Below are positions 40,680 to 50,834 of a stretch of DNA of 64,000 nt, piece after piece. Position numbers and translations under genes: made by a program. Under the pieces are notes generated by a model. That model made no database searches, was not told the origin of the DNA, and saw only the letters and a program-made list of their open reading frames with translations. The DNA comes from an uncultured Lachnospiraceae bacterium. GTDB taxonomy: Bacteria > Bacillota > Clostridia > Lachnospirales > Lachnospiraceae. The DNA lies in NCBI GenBank assembly GCA_949878435.1, contig CATLAK010000010.1:1-64000 (forward strand). The letters run 5' to 3'. Each line of letters opens with the position of its first letter. Position 1 is the first letter of the stretch.

Positions 40680-40732
40680 AATAATACCTTTCCTCTCCTT
40701 TATTAAATTATTATGTTTCACGGAAGCATTTT

Positions 40733-40744
40733 GGAAACGTTTCC
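40733..40744. promoter_or_regulatory. LacI/CcpA-type operator palindrome upstream of the sugar SBP gene
   Basis: GGAAACGTTTCC perfect palindrome about 55 bp before the SBP start. Confidence 0.6.
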
Positions 40745-40948
40745 GCGTTTATATTTAAGATAACATTTATGACAGAATTTTGCAAGACTTGTTTCGCATT
40801 TTAGGAGATTATCCAAATAATTTCGTCGCTTTTGCAGATTTATCACCTCTTTTTTTGTATAATTTGTACATGTTTTATTTTTGTTTTTCAGCATATCGCC
40901 ATCAAACAAACACTGCCACGCTCCGCGAGACAGCTTATTGTAATAAAA

Positions 40949-40970
40949 GGCAGGGAGTTTTTTCCCTGCC
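40949..40970 (-). terminator. Intrinsic terminator after carB
   Basis: Minus strand GGCAGGGaaaaaactCCCTGCC followed by TTTTATT. Confidence 0.8.
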
Positions 40971-40976
40971 TGATTT

Positions 40977-43900
40977 TTAAATTGAAGCAATGTCTATCAA
41001 TGTAAACTGATCGTTTGCATTTTCAAGGCTGGTCACCAGCGCCCTCGCCGTATCCATTGCCGTGATACAGTTCACGCCGGTTTCAATGGAAGTCCTCCTG
41101 ATCAGGAATCCATCCCTGGACTTGTCCCGCCCCTGGGTAGGGGTATCGATCACCAGATCGATTCTGTGTCCTAAAATCAAATCCATGACGGTAGGGGATT
41201 CCTGGGAAATCTTATTTACCTTGCGGGCTTTCACACCGGCTTCATTTAAAGCTGCCGCCGTGCTTCTGGTGGCATAGATGGTATAGCCAAGCTTTTCAAA
41301 CCTCCGCCCGATTTCCACTGCCTCGCCTTTATCCGCATCCTTGACCGTGATGATCATCTGCTTATGCTTCGGCAGATCCACCCCGGCTCCTAAGAACGCT
41401 TTGTAAAGCGCCTCATTAAAGGTTCTGGCAATCCCAAGGCATTCCCCTGTAGACTTCATTTCCGGTCCAAGACTTATTTCCGCACCTCTGATCTTCTCAA
41501 AAGAAAATACCGGCATCTTGATTGCAAAATAATCCGCCTCCGGCTGCAATCCCGGTTCATATCCAAGCTCCCTGATGGTCTTGCCAATGATTACCCATGT
41601 GGCGAGATCCACAATAGGAATCCCCGTCACTTTACTGATATAAGGAACCGTCCGTGAAGACCGGGGATTGACTTCTATTACATAGACTTCCTCCCCTATG
41701 GCAATGAACTGGATGTTAATCAATCCCTTCACATGGAGCGCCTTGGCAAGTCTTCTGGTGTATTCTGCAATCTTTTCTTTGACTGTATCCGAAATCGTAG
41801 GCGCCGGATAGACGGAAATACTGTCGCCTGAATGGACCCCTGTCCTTTCGATATGCTCCATGATACCCGGTATCAGGATATCTGTGCCGTCACAGACCGC
41901 ATCCACCTCTATCTCCTTGCCCTGCAGATATTTGTCCACAAGGATGGGGTGATCCTGGGCAATCCTGTTGATTATGTTCATGAACTCTTCTATTTCTTCA
42001 TCAGAGATGGCAATCTGCATTCCCTGACCGCCAAGCACGTAGGAAGGTCTCACAAGCACCGGATATCCCAGCCTGTTTGCCACTTCTTTTGCTTCCTGCG
42101 CGGTGTAGACCGTTCCTCCTGCCGCCCTTGGAATCTTAGTCTGTTCCAGAATCTTGTCAAACAGCTCACGATCCTCTGCGGCATCCACATCTTCCGCTTT
42201 TGTCCCAAGAATGGGAACTCCCATTTTCATAAGGCTTTCCGTCAGCTTGATTGCCGTCTGCCCGCCGAACTGCACCACTGCCCCGTCGGGCTTTTCTATA
42301 TTTACAATGCTTTCCACATCCTCGGGAGTAAGAGGTTCAAAATACAGCTTATCCGCAATATCAAAATCGGTGCTCACCGTCTCCGGGTTGTTGTTTATAA
42401 TGATTGTCTCATACCCGGCTTTTGCAAATGCCCATGTAGCATGGACAGAGCAGTAGTCAAATTCGATCCCCTGCCCGATCCTGATAGGACCAGAGCCAAG
42501 CACCAGCACTTTCTTAGGCGGATTGGTCTTGACCGCTTCATTCTCGCCGCCGTATACCGAATAATAATAGGGGGTGCTCGCCTCAAATTCAGCGGCACAG
42601 GTATCTACCATTTTATAGACGGCTACGATTCCGTTGTCGTAACGCATCTTCTTGATTTCTTCTTCTGCTATGCCGGTCAGCCTGCCGATCACGTTATCCG
42701 GAAATTCCAGCCGCTTTGCCTCCCTCAATAGTTCCACGCTTAAAGGCTTTGTCTTAAGGGTCTGTTCCATTTCCACCAGGATTGCAATCTTGTCGATGAA
42801 CCAATGGTCGATCATGGTGATTGCATGGATGGTGTCATAGTCGATTCCTTTGCGCAGCGCCTCGGCAATCACATAAATCCGCTGATCGTCCACCACATGC
42901 AGCCTCTCTTCCAATTCCTCTTTGGAAAGAGCGCTGAAATCATAGCTGAGCAGGCAGTCCACATGCTGCTCTAAGGAACGGATTGCCTTCATGAGCGCCC
43001 CCTCAAAGCTGTTACAGATGCTCATGACCTCTCCGGTGGCCTTCATCTGGGTGGTCAGCGTCCGCTTTGCCGTAATAAATTTGTCAAAAGGAAGTCTCGG
43101 CAGCTTCACCACGCAGTAGTCTAAGGTCGGTTCAAAACTTGCATAAGTCTTTCCGGTAATGGCGTTTTTGATTTCATCCAGTGTATAGCCCAGCGCGATC
43201 TTGGCGGCGACCTTTGCGATCGGGTACCCCGTCGCCTTGCTTGCAAGCGCCGAAGAACGGCTCACGCGGGGATTGACCTCAATCACGCAATATTCAAAGC
43301 TGGTGGGATGGAGGGCAAACTGCACATTACATCCGCCTGTGATTTTCAGTTCGTTTATAATATTAAGCGCAGAGGTACGGAGCATCTGATATTCCTTATC
43401 CCCCAGCGTCTGGGAAGGAGCCACTACAATGCTGTCCCCTGTATGAACGCCCACGGGATCGATGTTTTCCATATTACACACGGTAATGCAATTGCCTGCG
43501 CTGTCGCGCATCACTTCATACTCGATTTCCTTCCATCCCGCAATGCAGCGTTCCACCAGGACCTGCCCCACACGGGAAAGACGAAGACCGTTTTCCAAAA
43601 TGCTTTCCAGTTCTTCCTGATTGTGGGCGATGCCGCCGCCGGAGCCTCCCAGCGTATAAGCAGGACGCAGTACCACAGGATAGCCGATGGACTTGGTAAA
43701 GATAACGCCGTCCTCCACCGTCTCCACCACCTTAGAAGCAGCGCAGGGTTCGCCGATCTTTTCCATGGTGTCTTTAAACTCCTGCCGGTCTTCCGCCTTC
43801 TTGATGGTAGCCGCCGTGGTTCCCAGCAGTCTGACATGATGGGACGCCAAAAATCCGGATTCTTCTAACTCCATTCCGAGATTCAGCCCTGCCTGTCCGC

Positions 43901-44171
43901 CCAAGGTAGGCAGAATACTGTCGGGCTTTTCTTTTTCGATGATCTGCTCTAAGACCTTTGCATTCAAAGGCTCTATGTACACCTTGTCCGCGATATCCTT
44001 ATCCGTCATGATCGTGGCAGGATTCGAGTTGACCAGGATTACCTCCACCCCTTCTTCCTTAAGGGAGCGGCACGCCTGCGTCCCTGCATAGTCAAATTCT
44101 GCTGCCTGTCCGATTACGATAGGACCGGAACCGATTACCATTACTCTTTTTACGTCTGGATTCTTAGGCAT
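40977..44171 (-). CDS. carB: Carbamoyl-phosphate synthase large subunit
   Basis: 1064 aa; two ATP-grasp halves; MPKNPDVKRVMVIGSGPIVIGQAAEFDYAGTQACRSLKEEG. Confidence 0.98.
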   Translation of the reverse strand: MPKNPDVKRVMVIGSGPIVIGQAAEFDYAGTQACRSLKEEGVEVILVNSNPATIMTDKDIADKVYIEPLNAKVLEQIIEKEKPDSILPTLGGQAGLNLGMELEESGFLASHHVRLLGTTAATIKKAEDRQEFKDTMEKIGEPCAASKVVETVEDGVIFTKSIGYPVVLRPAYTLGGSGGGIAHNQEELESILENGLRLSRVGQVLVERCIAGWKEIEYEVMRDSAGNCITVCNMENIDPVGVHTGDSIVVAPSQTLGDKEYQMLRTSALNIINELKITGGCNVQFALHPTSFEYCVIEVNPRVSRSSALASKATGYPIAKVAAKIALGYTLDEIKNAITGKTYASFEPTLDYCVVKLPRLPFDKFITAKRTLTTQMKATGEVMSICNSFEGALMKAIRSLEQHVDCLLSYDFSALSKEELEERLHVVDDQRIYVIAEALRKGIDYDTIHAITMIDHWFIDKIAILVEMEQTLKTKPLSVELLREAKRLEFPDNVIGRLTGIAEEEIKKMRYDNGIVAVYKMVDTCAAEFEASTPYYYSVYGGENEAVKTNPPKKVLVLGSGPIRIGQGIEFDYCSVHATWAFAKAGYETIIINNNPETVSTDFDIADKLYFEPLTPEDVESIVNIEKPDGAVVQFGGQTAIKLTESLMKMGVPILGTKAEDVDAAEDRELFDKILEQTKIPRAAGGTVYTAQEAKEVANRLGYPVLVRPSYVLGGQGMQIAISDEEIEEFMNIINRIAQDHPILVDKYLQGKEIEVDAVCDGTDILIPGIMEHIERTGVHSGDSISVYPAPTISDTVKEKIAEYTRRLAKALHVKGLINIQFIAIGEEVYVIEVNPRSSRTVPYISKVTGIPIVDLATWVIIGKTIRELGYEPGLQPEADYFAIKMPVFSFEKIRGAEISLGPEMKSTGECLGIARTFNEALYKAFLGAGVDLPKHKQMIITVKDADKGEAVEIGRRFEKLGYTIYATRSTAAALNEAGVKARKVNKISQESPTVMDLILGHRIDLVIDTPTQGRDKSRDGFLIRRTSIETGVNCITAMDTARALVTSLENANDQFTLIDIASI

Positions 44172-45357
44172 TTTTCCCCACCTCCATCATCTTGATAAAT
44201 CTGTCGAAGAGATAACCGGAATCCTGCGGTCCCGGGCATGCCTCCGGATGAAACTGAACCGTAAAAATATTTTTGCCTACATAGGAAAGCCCCTCATTGG
44301 TTCCGTCATTCACATTCACAAACGCCGGAACTGCCGTCTTCGGATCCAGCTTGTCCATATCCACTACGTAGCCATGGTTCTGCGAGGAAATATAGACCCG
44401 CCCGGTGGCAAGGTCCTTTACCGGATGATTGCCTCCCCGGTGCCCGTATTTCATCTTAAAAGTATCCGCCCCTGTGGCAAGCGCCATCAGCTGGTGCCCT
44501 AAGCAGATTGCAAAAATAGGTGTATCCGATTCATAAAGTTTTCTGATCTCTTCTATAACATCAGTGCACTCCTTCGGATCCCCCGGTCCGTTGCTCAACA
44601 TGATACCGTCAGGGCAATCTGCCAGAATCTCTTCCGCCTTGGCAAAAGCCGGATAAACCGTCACATCACAGCCCCGCTGTGCCAGGGACAAGGCGATATT
44701 GCCCTTAGCCCCCAAATCCAGCAGCGCCACCTTTTTCCCAAGCCCGCTTAGCATTCTTACAAGGCTGGGACGCATTTCACGCACGCCGGCGGCCAAGTCT
44801 TCCGGCACAAACTTAGCGCTCCCTGATAGGGGACCGTTTTCTGCAAGCGTTTTTGCGCCTTTTATTTCATATTTCTGGGAACAGGTTACTTTTTCCACCA
44901 CTTTACCGGTGGTATATGCTTTTAATTTAGGGAGAATTGTATCAAGATCGTAGGCTTCATTGGTGGTAATCATACCATTCATGGTACCTTTTTCACGAAG
45001 AATTTTAGTGAGGGCACGTGTATCGATGCCTGCTATACCCGGAATGTCCTGCCAGATGAGAAATTCCTGAATCGTCATGTCTTTTCGGAAATTGCTGGGT
45101 AAGCGCGACAGCTCTCTCACAATGAAGCCATCCGGCCACGCCCTTTTCGATTCCATATCTTCTTTGCAGATTCCGTAGTTGCCTATCAGCGGATAGGTCA
45201 TGCAGACTGCCTGCCCCGCATAGGAGGGATCCGTCAGCACTTCCAGATAGCCTGCCATGGAAGTGTTAAATACGATTTCACTGATGATTTCCTTCTCGGC
45301 GCCGATATGCATTCCTGTAAATACGGTGCCATCTTCCAGAATTAAAAATGCTTTCAT
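44164..45357 (-). CDS. carA: Carbamoyl-phosphate synthase small (glutaminase) subunit
   Basis: MKAFLILEDGTVFTG; FAICLGHQLMALA; VQFHPEACPGPQD. Confidence 0.97.
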   Translation of the reverse strand: MKAFLILEDGTVFTGMHIGAEKEIISEIVFNTSMAGYLEVLTDPSYAGQAVCMTYPLIGNYGICKEDMESKRAWPDGFIVRELSRLPSNFRKDMTIQEFLIWQDIPGIAGIDTRALTKILREKGTMNGMITTNEAYDLDTILPKLKAYTTGKVVEKVTCSQKYEIKGAKTLAENGPLSGSAKFVPEDLAAGVREMRPSLVRMLSGLGKKVALLDLGAKGNIALSLAQRGCDVTVYPAFAKAEEILADCPDGIMLSNGPGDPKECTDVIEEIRKLYESDTPIFAICLGHQLMALATGADTFKMKYGHRGGNHPVKDLATGRVYISSQNHGYVVDMDKLDPKTAVPAFVNVNDGTNEGLSYVGKNIFTVQFHPEACPGPQDSGYLFDRFIKMMEVGKNA

Positions 45358-45402
45358 GTAGTCCCTGCTCCCTTTCTCTCATATTCTTTTGCAAATCGTT
45401 TC

Positions 45403-45431
45403 ATTATAGCACAAGAGTAATTTCTCTTCAA
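45403..45431 (-). promoter_or_regulatory. carAB promoter
   Basis: Minus strand TTGAAG-N17-TATAAT. Confidence 0.75.
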
Positions 45432-45623
45432 CTGGGAAATTTGCTTTTATTCAAGTTTTATTCGAGACCTACAGTCAAATCCAAAGCCGATCTGAGAATC
45501 AGATTATGTGCTCACTGCTTTGGCTGACAAACATGCCCCCTAAGGAAACTGCCGCCACATTGATTGCCAAACCGATTTTCAGTCTCCTTTTGTGGATTCC
45601 CAGAACCGACAATTCTTTCTTTT

Positions 45624-45716
45624 TTACAATAAGAATATAGAAATCATCATGAAACCGCAAAGGATTCCGAATACATTCTCCTTATCAATTTCAAAATTCA
45701 ACCACTTATTCTTCAT
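45624..45716 (-). CDS. 30-aa small protein MKNKWLNFEIDKENVFGILCGFMMISIFLL
   Basis: SD AGGAGGAGG 6 nt upstream of ATG; palindromic operators 45741-45770 just upstream; below the ORF-track cutoff. Confidence 0.5.
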   Translation of the reverse strand: MKNKWLNFEIDKENVFGILCGFMMISIFLL

Positions 45717-45740
45717 GCTTTTCCTCCTCCTGATAAATAA

Positions 45741-45770
45741 TACTATATATAGTACTACGATACAGTAGTA
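45741..45770. promoter_or_regulatory. Tandem palindromes TACTATATATAGTA and TACTACgatacaGTAGTA
   Basis: Read directly; resembles BlaI/MecI-type boxes. Confidence 0.5.
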
Positions 45771-45802
45771 TACCACGCCAAAGAGTGAAAGCATTTTTTC
45801 AC

Positions 45803-45836
45803 CAAAAAAGGACTATAACGATTACTATCATAGTCC
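45803..45836 (-). terminator. Intrinsic terminator overlapping the end of the acetyltransferase remnant
   Basis: Minus strand GGACTATgatagtaatcgttATAGTCC followed by TTTTTT. Confidence 0.8.
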
Positions 45837-46022
45837 TGAAAGATTGATACATAATCCTGCGCCAAACGTATTGCAGGGTATTTGCAGCCCCAGACGCAGC
45901 TCCATTCTATAATGCAGATATTTATAGAACATTTTCATTATCATATTTTGGGAACAATTTTCATAATATTCGTGCTTACGCAAAATAATTTCAAATTTCC
46001 AGATATCATCACCATGAATCAC
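45828..46022 (-). pseudogene. Truncated serine-acetyltransferase-like (LbH) gene
   Basis: DDIWKFEIILRKHEYYENCSQNMIMKMFYKYLHYRMELRLGLQIPCNTFGAGLCINLSGL* matches the N-terminal part of polysaccharide-cluster acetyltransferases; the hexapeptide region is missing. Confidence 0.6.
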
Positions 46023-46058
46023 CTCATTTTCATCATCGATTTGTATAGCTACTTTGCA

Positions 46059-46943
46059 TTATTTTATCCATTTATGGTTTATCACAAATAAGTATAACCC
46101 ACGTATGAACCGCCAGGGACCCAAGATGAGCCTTGCAGCGAGCAGATATCTTTTGGATGGATTTACATGCCATTCCGCCCTTCCCCAGAAGGAGTAGCAG
46201 CCTCCTTTATATCCGCTGTTCCAGGGTTTCTGGGGACCAATATAGTGCATAATCCTACAAGTCGATTTCTTCTGTGCCCGAGGCATCAAATATTCCTTCA
46301 GGTAAAGAACATTGACATGCAAATTATAACCGTCTTTTACATATTTTATTTTGCCTTCCCACATGATATTGATCAAATCCTGATCCGGAAACAAAAGTTC
46401 CTCCTCCCGCGCACGCAAAACATGCCAAAGCTCTTCTATATCCATCTCTTCCCGCATTTTCTTTAAATCCATAAGCAGAACGCCTGAGTTGATATAAACG
46501 GTATCTGGCTTTAGTCCAAGTCTTTTTATATCGTCCATTCCAGTGCATCGTTCTCTTACTGCCGCAATCGCAGCACCTGCAAGATCCATGTGGTAAAATT
46601 CGCTCAGGGAATCATTAATGATTGTGTCCGGGTCTAAATACAGCACCCTTTCCTCCTCGGGCAAAATCCACGGGCAGAGCAGCCGATAATACATTTCCTT
46701 CGTAAAATGCTGCATAATAGGCGCTTTGTCAAAAAGTTCATCAGAGACCGGAATCTCTGCAAGCAGCGCTCCATAAGAACTGCAGAACGCCTTCAGCATT
46801 TCCACATTTTTTGCCGAAATGCTGGAATGTATCAAGAAAACTGTAACCGGCTCCTTCTGGGTGGCAAAAAGGCTGTAAAGCATCACCTTAAGAGGATAAA
46901 TATAATTTTCATTGATTGTCACTGCCACTTTCATTCCATCCAT
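46059..46943 (-). CDS. Glycosyltransferase family 8 protein
   Basis: VAVTINENYIYPLKVMLYSLF...FTKEMYYRLLCPWILPEEERVLYLDPDTI; start MDGMKVAV at 46943, the ORF-track start is within the upstream gene. Confidence 0.88.
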   Translation of the reverse strand: MDGMKVAVTINENYIYPLKVMLYSLFATQKEPVTVFLIHSSISAKNVEMLKAFCSSYGALLAEIPVSDELFDKAPIMQHFTKEMYYRLLCPWILPEEERVLYLDPDTIINDSLSEFYHMDLAGAAIAAVRERCTGMDDIKRLGLKPDTVYINSGVLLMDLKKMREEMDIEELWHVLRAREEELLFPDQDLINIMWEGKIKYVKDGYNLHVNVLYLKEYLMPRAQKKSTCRIMHYIGPQKPWNSGYKGGCYSFWGRAEWHVNPSKRYLLAARLILGPWRFIRGLYLFVINHKWIK

Positions 46944-49600
46944 GCTTTTTTTCTCCTGCTCATTTTTATGACTATACAAACCACAGCCATGGTTAAAAAT
47001 GCAGCTGCGATTGAAATAGCGATTCTGTCGGTTCTGACTACTGTCCTCACCGCTGCCAGCGCAGATACGCTTTCCACACAAAGAGTCTCCCCCTCGGCAG
47101 CTACCGCAAGGCACTGTGTCCCTGCGCTCTGATCGTCTACATAAATTTCCCATGTACCGGAGAGCGGAACAAATTCCACTGCTTCCTGCGTCGGGTTAAA
47201 TAAGAGACAGATCTGGCGATCCGTAAATAAATTTATCGGTTCTCTCGCATAATAACCCAAAACATTTTCCGGAAGATTCTCGATGAGAACAAGATTTTTA
47301 TTCAGCTGCTTTTGCGTCACATAGCGAAGCCCTCTGTGTTCCTTGCGAAAAGCAATCAACCCTTTATAGTACTCCAGCACATCCTTATTTTCCGTCCTAT
47401 TCTTCCATTCAAGACCATTCACTCCATCCCCCGCTATATAAGAGCCTCCATATATGACATCCGGATTGGTGGGGGAAGCTTTGGTCCGCAAAAATTCTTC
47501 ACCGCTGTGCAAAAACGGCGTACCCTGACACAGGAGCACACAGGCGGCTCCAAACCTGTCTCTTCGCTTTAAGAGCGATAACTCCTCCTCTGGACAGCTT
47601 AAAGAAATCAAATCCCACAGCGTATAGCCGTCGTGGCAGGAGGCATAGTTGATGCACTGCAGAGGGTTCGCCGTCCATATTCCCATCCGTGCTGTCGTGT
47701 CCGAATAATCGCCTGCGCCTGCAAACCCAAACTTTACTCCCAGAAGGGTGCTTTCTTCCTCCAGAAAGCCGCAGATATAGTTCTGCACCGCCCTGCGGAA
47801 CACATTGTTGAAAGTTCCGATTTTGGGGGCAAGGTAAGCATTAAAGGACTCCATCCGATTCCCTTCGTAAATGGTCTCGCCGGCATCCCATCCTTCTCCA
47901 TACAAAACAGCGTGGGGATTGATACGGTACACTTCCTTTTCAATTTCCTGCATGGTCTCCACATCAATCAGCCCCATCAGATCGAACCGGAAGCCGTCTA
48001 CATGATATTCCCGCATCCAATACTTTACAGCATCGACTACATATTTCCTCACCATCGCCCGCTCTGTCGCAAGTTCATTTCCGCATTTTGAACCGTTTGA
48101 AAAACTCCCGTCCTCTTTGATGCGATGATAATATCCGGGAACAATGCGGTTAAAATTGGAATCTGCGCTGTAATAGGTGTGATTGTATACCGCATCCATA
48201 ATCACTCCGATTCCCTGTCCGTGAAGACTTTGTATCATCTTCCTCAATTCCTGCACTCTCACTTCGCCGTGATAAGGGTCCGTAGCATAAGACCCCTCAG
48301 GCACAAAATAATTCACAGGATTATAGCCCCAATTATAGGATTCCCACGGCTCTTTTTCATCCACCCCGTAAAAATCCTGGATTGGAAGAAAATGCACATG
48401 AGTGACCCCTAAACTGGCAAGATAAGAAAGCCCTGTGCTGTCCCCTGCAGAATTGACTGTATTTTCCTCGGTAAGTCCCAAAAACTTTCCCTTGTGATAA
48501 ACACCGGAATCAGCGTCGGAAGTATAATCCCTGACGCTCACCTCATACAAAATCACATCTTCTCTTTTTATATTCCGAATAAAGGTATCTTCTTCAAATC
48601 CCTCCGGCATCCCTGCACCTGTCGCCAGAATCATTCCCCGCTCTCCATTGACACCGGTACTTTTCGCATAAGGGTCCACTACCTCCCATTCGCTCCCCTG
48701 TACATTCACCAGATAAGTATAGTATTGATTTGCATAGTCCCCTGAAAGGGTTACGCCGAAAACGCCTTTTTCCATATAGGAAAGCGGTTCTGACCTTAAC
48801 AAGTTATCCCCGTCTCCTTCCTCATAAAGCAGCAGGGTGACGCTCTCTGCCATTGGTGCCCATAACTTGAAAACACTTTTATCTTTCTCATATACGACCC
48901 CCAGATCATCCCCATCGTACACAAAATTGTCCGTAAACAGACGGGTATCGTAGATTCCTCCGAACCGGATGACCTCCCTGACATCCTCCATCACCAGATA
49001 AAAAGTGTTCGGCAAAGGTACCGCCTCCTTTAAAGTTAACTTCCCCGACAGCAGATTATCATCCCACACCACTTCCTGTGCTTCCAATTCATATTCATTT
49101 CCGTGATAATCCACTACCTGAAAAGAAGCGCCAGAAGGCACAAGTCCCCGGAAGAAAATCTCCGTCTCCGATTCCAGGCACGCATCAAAAATATGGGCTG
49201 CCTCTCCTTTTTCTCCATAGGTAACAGCCTCCTCTCCCTGCCACAGCCACACAGAAAGATGACCGTCCTTCGCCTGGCTCAAGTCAAGGAACCGGTCTTC
49301 CGCTATATCCTTTTCCTCCCAATCTCCTTTTCTGATCAGAATACCAATCCGGGTATTTTCATCCACACCGGCTAAGGCGATCTCGCTATAGCCCCCTTCT
49401 TCATCTACTTGAAAAGGATATGCCTGCCCCTCCTGCCCTTCCTGCCAAAGCCAGAGATTCCATCCCTCATAGTCATCCTCCTGACGAATATAATGGATTT
49501 CCAGTGTCAGGGGTTCTTTTTCCTTCCCCTGCACCCACTTTGAAGTTCCCAGCCAGCATAAAAAAAACATCCCTACAAAAAATGCAGCTCTCTTTCCCAT
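46931..49600 (-). CDS. Secreted type I pullulanase (GH13) with C-terminal TM
   Basis: YNWGYNPVNYFVPEGSYATDP; VIMDAVYNHTY; DGFRFDLMGLID; N-term signal, C-term hydrophobic helix and basic tail. Confidence 0.9.
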   Translation of the reverse strand: MGKRAAFFVGMFFLCWLGTSKWVQGKEKEPLTLEIHYIRQEDDYEGWNLWLWQEGQEGQAYPFQVDEEGGYSEIALAGVDENTRIGILIRKGDWEEKDIAEDRFLDLSQAKDGHLSVWLWQGEEAVTYGEKGEAAHIFDACLESETEIFFRGLVPSGASFQVVDYHGNEYELEAQEVVWDDNLLSGKLTLKEAVPLPNTFYLVMEDVREVIRFGGIYDTRLFTDNFVYDGDDLGVVYEKDKSVFKLWAPMAESVTLLLYEEGDGDNLLRSEPLSYMEKGVFGVTLSGDYANQYYTYLVNVQGSEWEVVDPYAKSTGVNGERGMILATGAGMPEGFEEDTFIRNIKREDVILYEVSVRDYTSDADSGVYHKGKFLGLTEENTVNSAGDSTGLSYLASLGVTHVHFLPIQDFYGVDEKEPWESYNWGYNPVNYFVPEGSYATDPYHGEVRVQELRKMIQSLHGQGIGVIMDAVYNHTYYSADSNFNRIVPGYYHRIKEDGSFSNGSKCGNELATERAMVRKYVVDAVKYWMREYHVDGFRFDLMGLIDVETMQEIEKEVYRINPHAVLYGEGWDAGETIYEGNRMESFNAYLAPKIGTFNNVFRRAVQNYICGFLEEESTLLGVKFGFAGAGDYSDTTARMGIWTANPLQCINYASCHDGYTLWDLISLSCPEEELSLLKRRDRFGAACVLLCQGTPFLHSGEEFLRTKASPTNPDVIYGGSYIAGDGVNGLEWKNRTENKDVLEYYKGLIAFRKEHRGLRYVTQKQLNKNLVLIENLPENVLGYYAREPINLFTDRQICLLFNPTQEAVEFVPLSGTWEIYVDDQSAGTQCLAVAAEGETLCVESVSALAAVRTVVRTDRIAISIAAAFLTMAVVCIVIKMSRRKKAWME

Positions 49601-49619
49601 CTTCCTATACCCCTATGCC

Positions 49620-50810
49620 CTATCCGGCTTCCCCTTTTAAACGTTCCAATGCCTTGCGCTGTCTGCACATGATGTCCACCGTCATCTCAGGCTCATTTAC
49701 TGCCCTTTGTATCCCTTCCACGATAGCCTGCGGCTCCAGCTTTGTCAGTATCCCTGTTCCATAATAGGAAAGCTGCTCCGCGTTTCCTCCACAATCGGAA
49801 GCTACCACTCTTTTGCCCAAAATCACTGCTTCCGTGATGGAAGTGCAAAAGCCTTCAAAGCGGGTCTCCTGCAAGTAAATATCGCAGGCGGCAATATAGG
49901 GATAAGGATTTTCTCTTGCCCCCAGCAGAAAAAAGCAATCGTCCACACCTTCCTCTTTAATCTCTTTCTCCAATTGATTGTGAAGCGCGCCTTCTCCTAT
50001 CACATACCATACTGCCTTGATCCCTTTTCGCTTCATAAGCGCCATCGTCTGTATCGCCACATCAAACGCCTTTACATACTCCAGCCTTGCTGCCGTAAGG
50101 AGGCACAAAACGCCCTCCTGTCTCTTGATTTCAGGCGCGGTTCCTTCCTTCGCCCTTTCTCTGATCCAGTCTGCATCCGTGAAGTTATAAAAAGTTTCGA
50201 TTTTATCTTCACAGGTAGGAAAAATCTTTTTCAATTCCTCCGTTATATGATTGGACACGCAGTAGATTCTGTCAGCTTTCTCATAATAAGGGCGGTCCAT
50301 CAAAGGGCAATAGCCGCTCAGATCATATTCATTGTGGAGGAAGACTATTTTTCTTTTTGCCTTCACATGATCCAACGTATAATAAGTAGCTGCTCCCTGT
50401 ATATATCCTACTGCCAGATCAAATTCTTCTGCAAGATGAGGCGCCGCGTCCGAAATCAATTTCCAGCACAGCCGCTTCCTGCTTACCTTTTTTTCTTTTA
50501 CCTGCCACAAAAAAAGACGCAGGGTTATAAAGAAATTTCTAACCAGATTCCCCCTTCTGAACAATCCCTTTAGGATTTCCTTCGCAAAATTCTTCCTCGC
50601 CTTATAGTCGAACACCGACACTGCCTGCGGCGATTCATTCAAGATCCGCACAAAGGAAGGCACTTCCAGAAACAATTCCCCTCTTCCCAACACAGAAAAA
50701 AGAGAAATCTCATAGGTTTCATCCTCCCACGCTTTGAGCAGGTGCAAAAGGCATCTCTCCGCCCCAGCCCTGCCCATTGTATTGATTACAAACAGTACCT
50801 TTTTTCTCAT
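49620..50810 (-). CDS. Glycosyltransferase, GT4 family
   Basis: MRKKVLFVINTMGRAGAERCLLHLL...LQETRFEGFCTSITEAVILGKRVVASDCGGNAEQL. Confidence 0.88.
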   Translation of the reverse strand: MRKKVLFVINTMGRAGAERCLLHLLKAWEDETYEISLFSVLGRGELFLEVPSFVRILNESPQAVSVFDYKARKNFAKEILKGLFRRGNLVRNFFITLRLFLWQVKEKKVSRKRLCWKLISDAAPHLAEEFDLAVGYIQGAATYYTLDHVKAKRKIVFLHNEYDLSGYCPLMDRPYYEKADRIYCVSNHITEELKKIFPTCEDKIETFYNFTDADWIRERAKEGTAPEIKRQEGVLCLLTAARLEYVKAFDVAIQTMALMKRKGIKAVWYVIGEGALHNQLEKEIKEEGVDDCFFLLGARENPYPYIAACDIYLQETRFEGFCTSITEAVILGKRVVASDCGGNAEQLSYYGTGILTKLEPQAIVEGIQRAVNEPEMTVDIMCRQRKALERLKGEAG

Positions 50811-50834
50811 AGTCTCCGTAAAACTCCCGCTTCT

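Noticed and set aside
41832-42731. Plus-strand 299-aa ORF
   Set aside because: Antisense shadow of carB.
49707-50573. Plus-strand 288-aa ORF
   Set aside because: Antisense to the GT4 gene; no recognisable domain.
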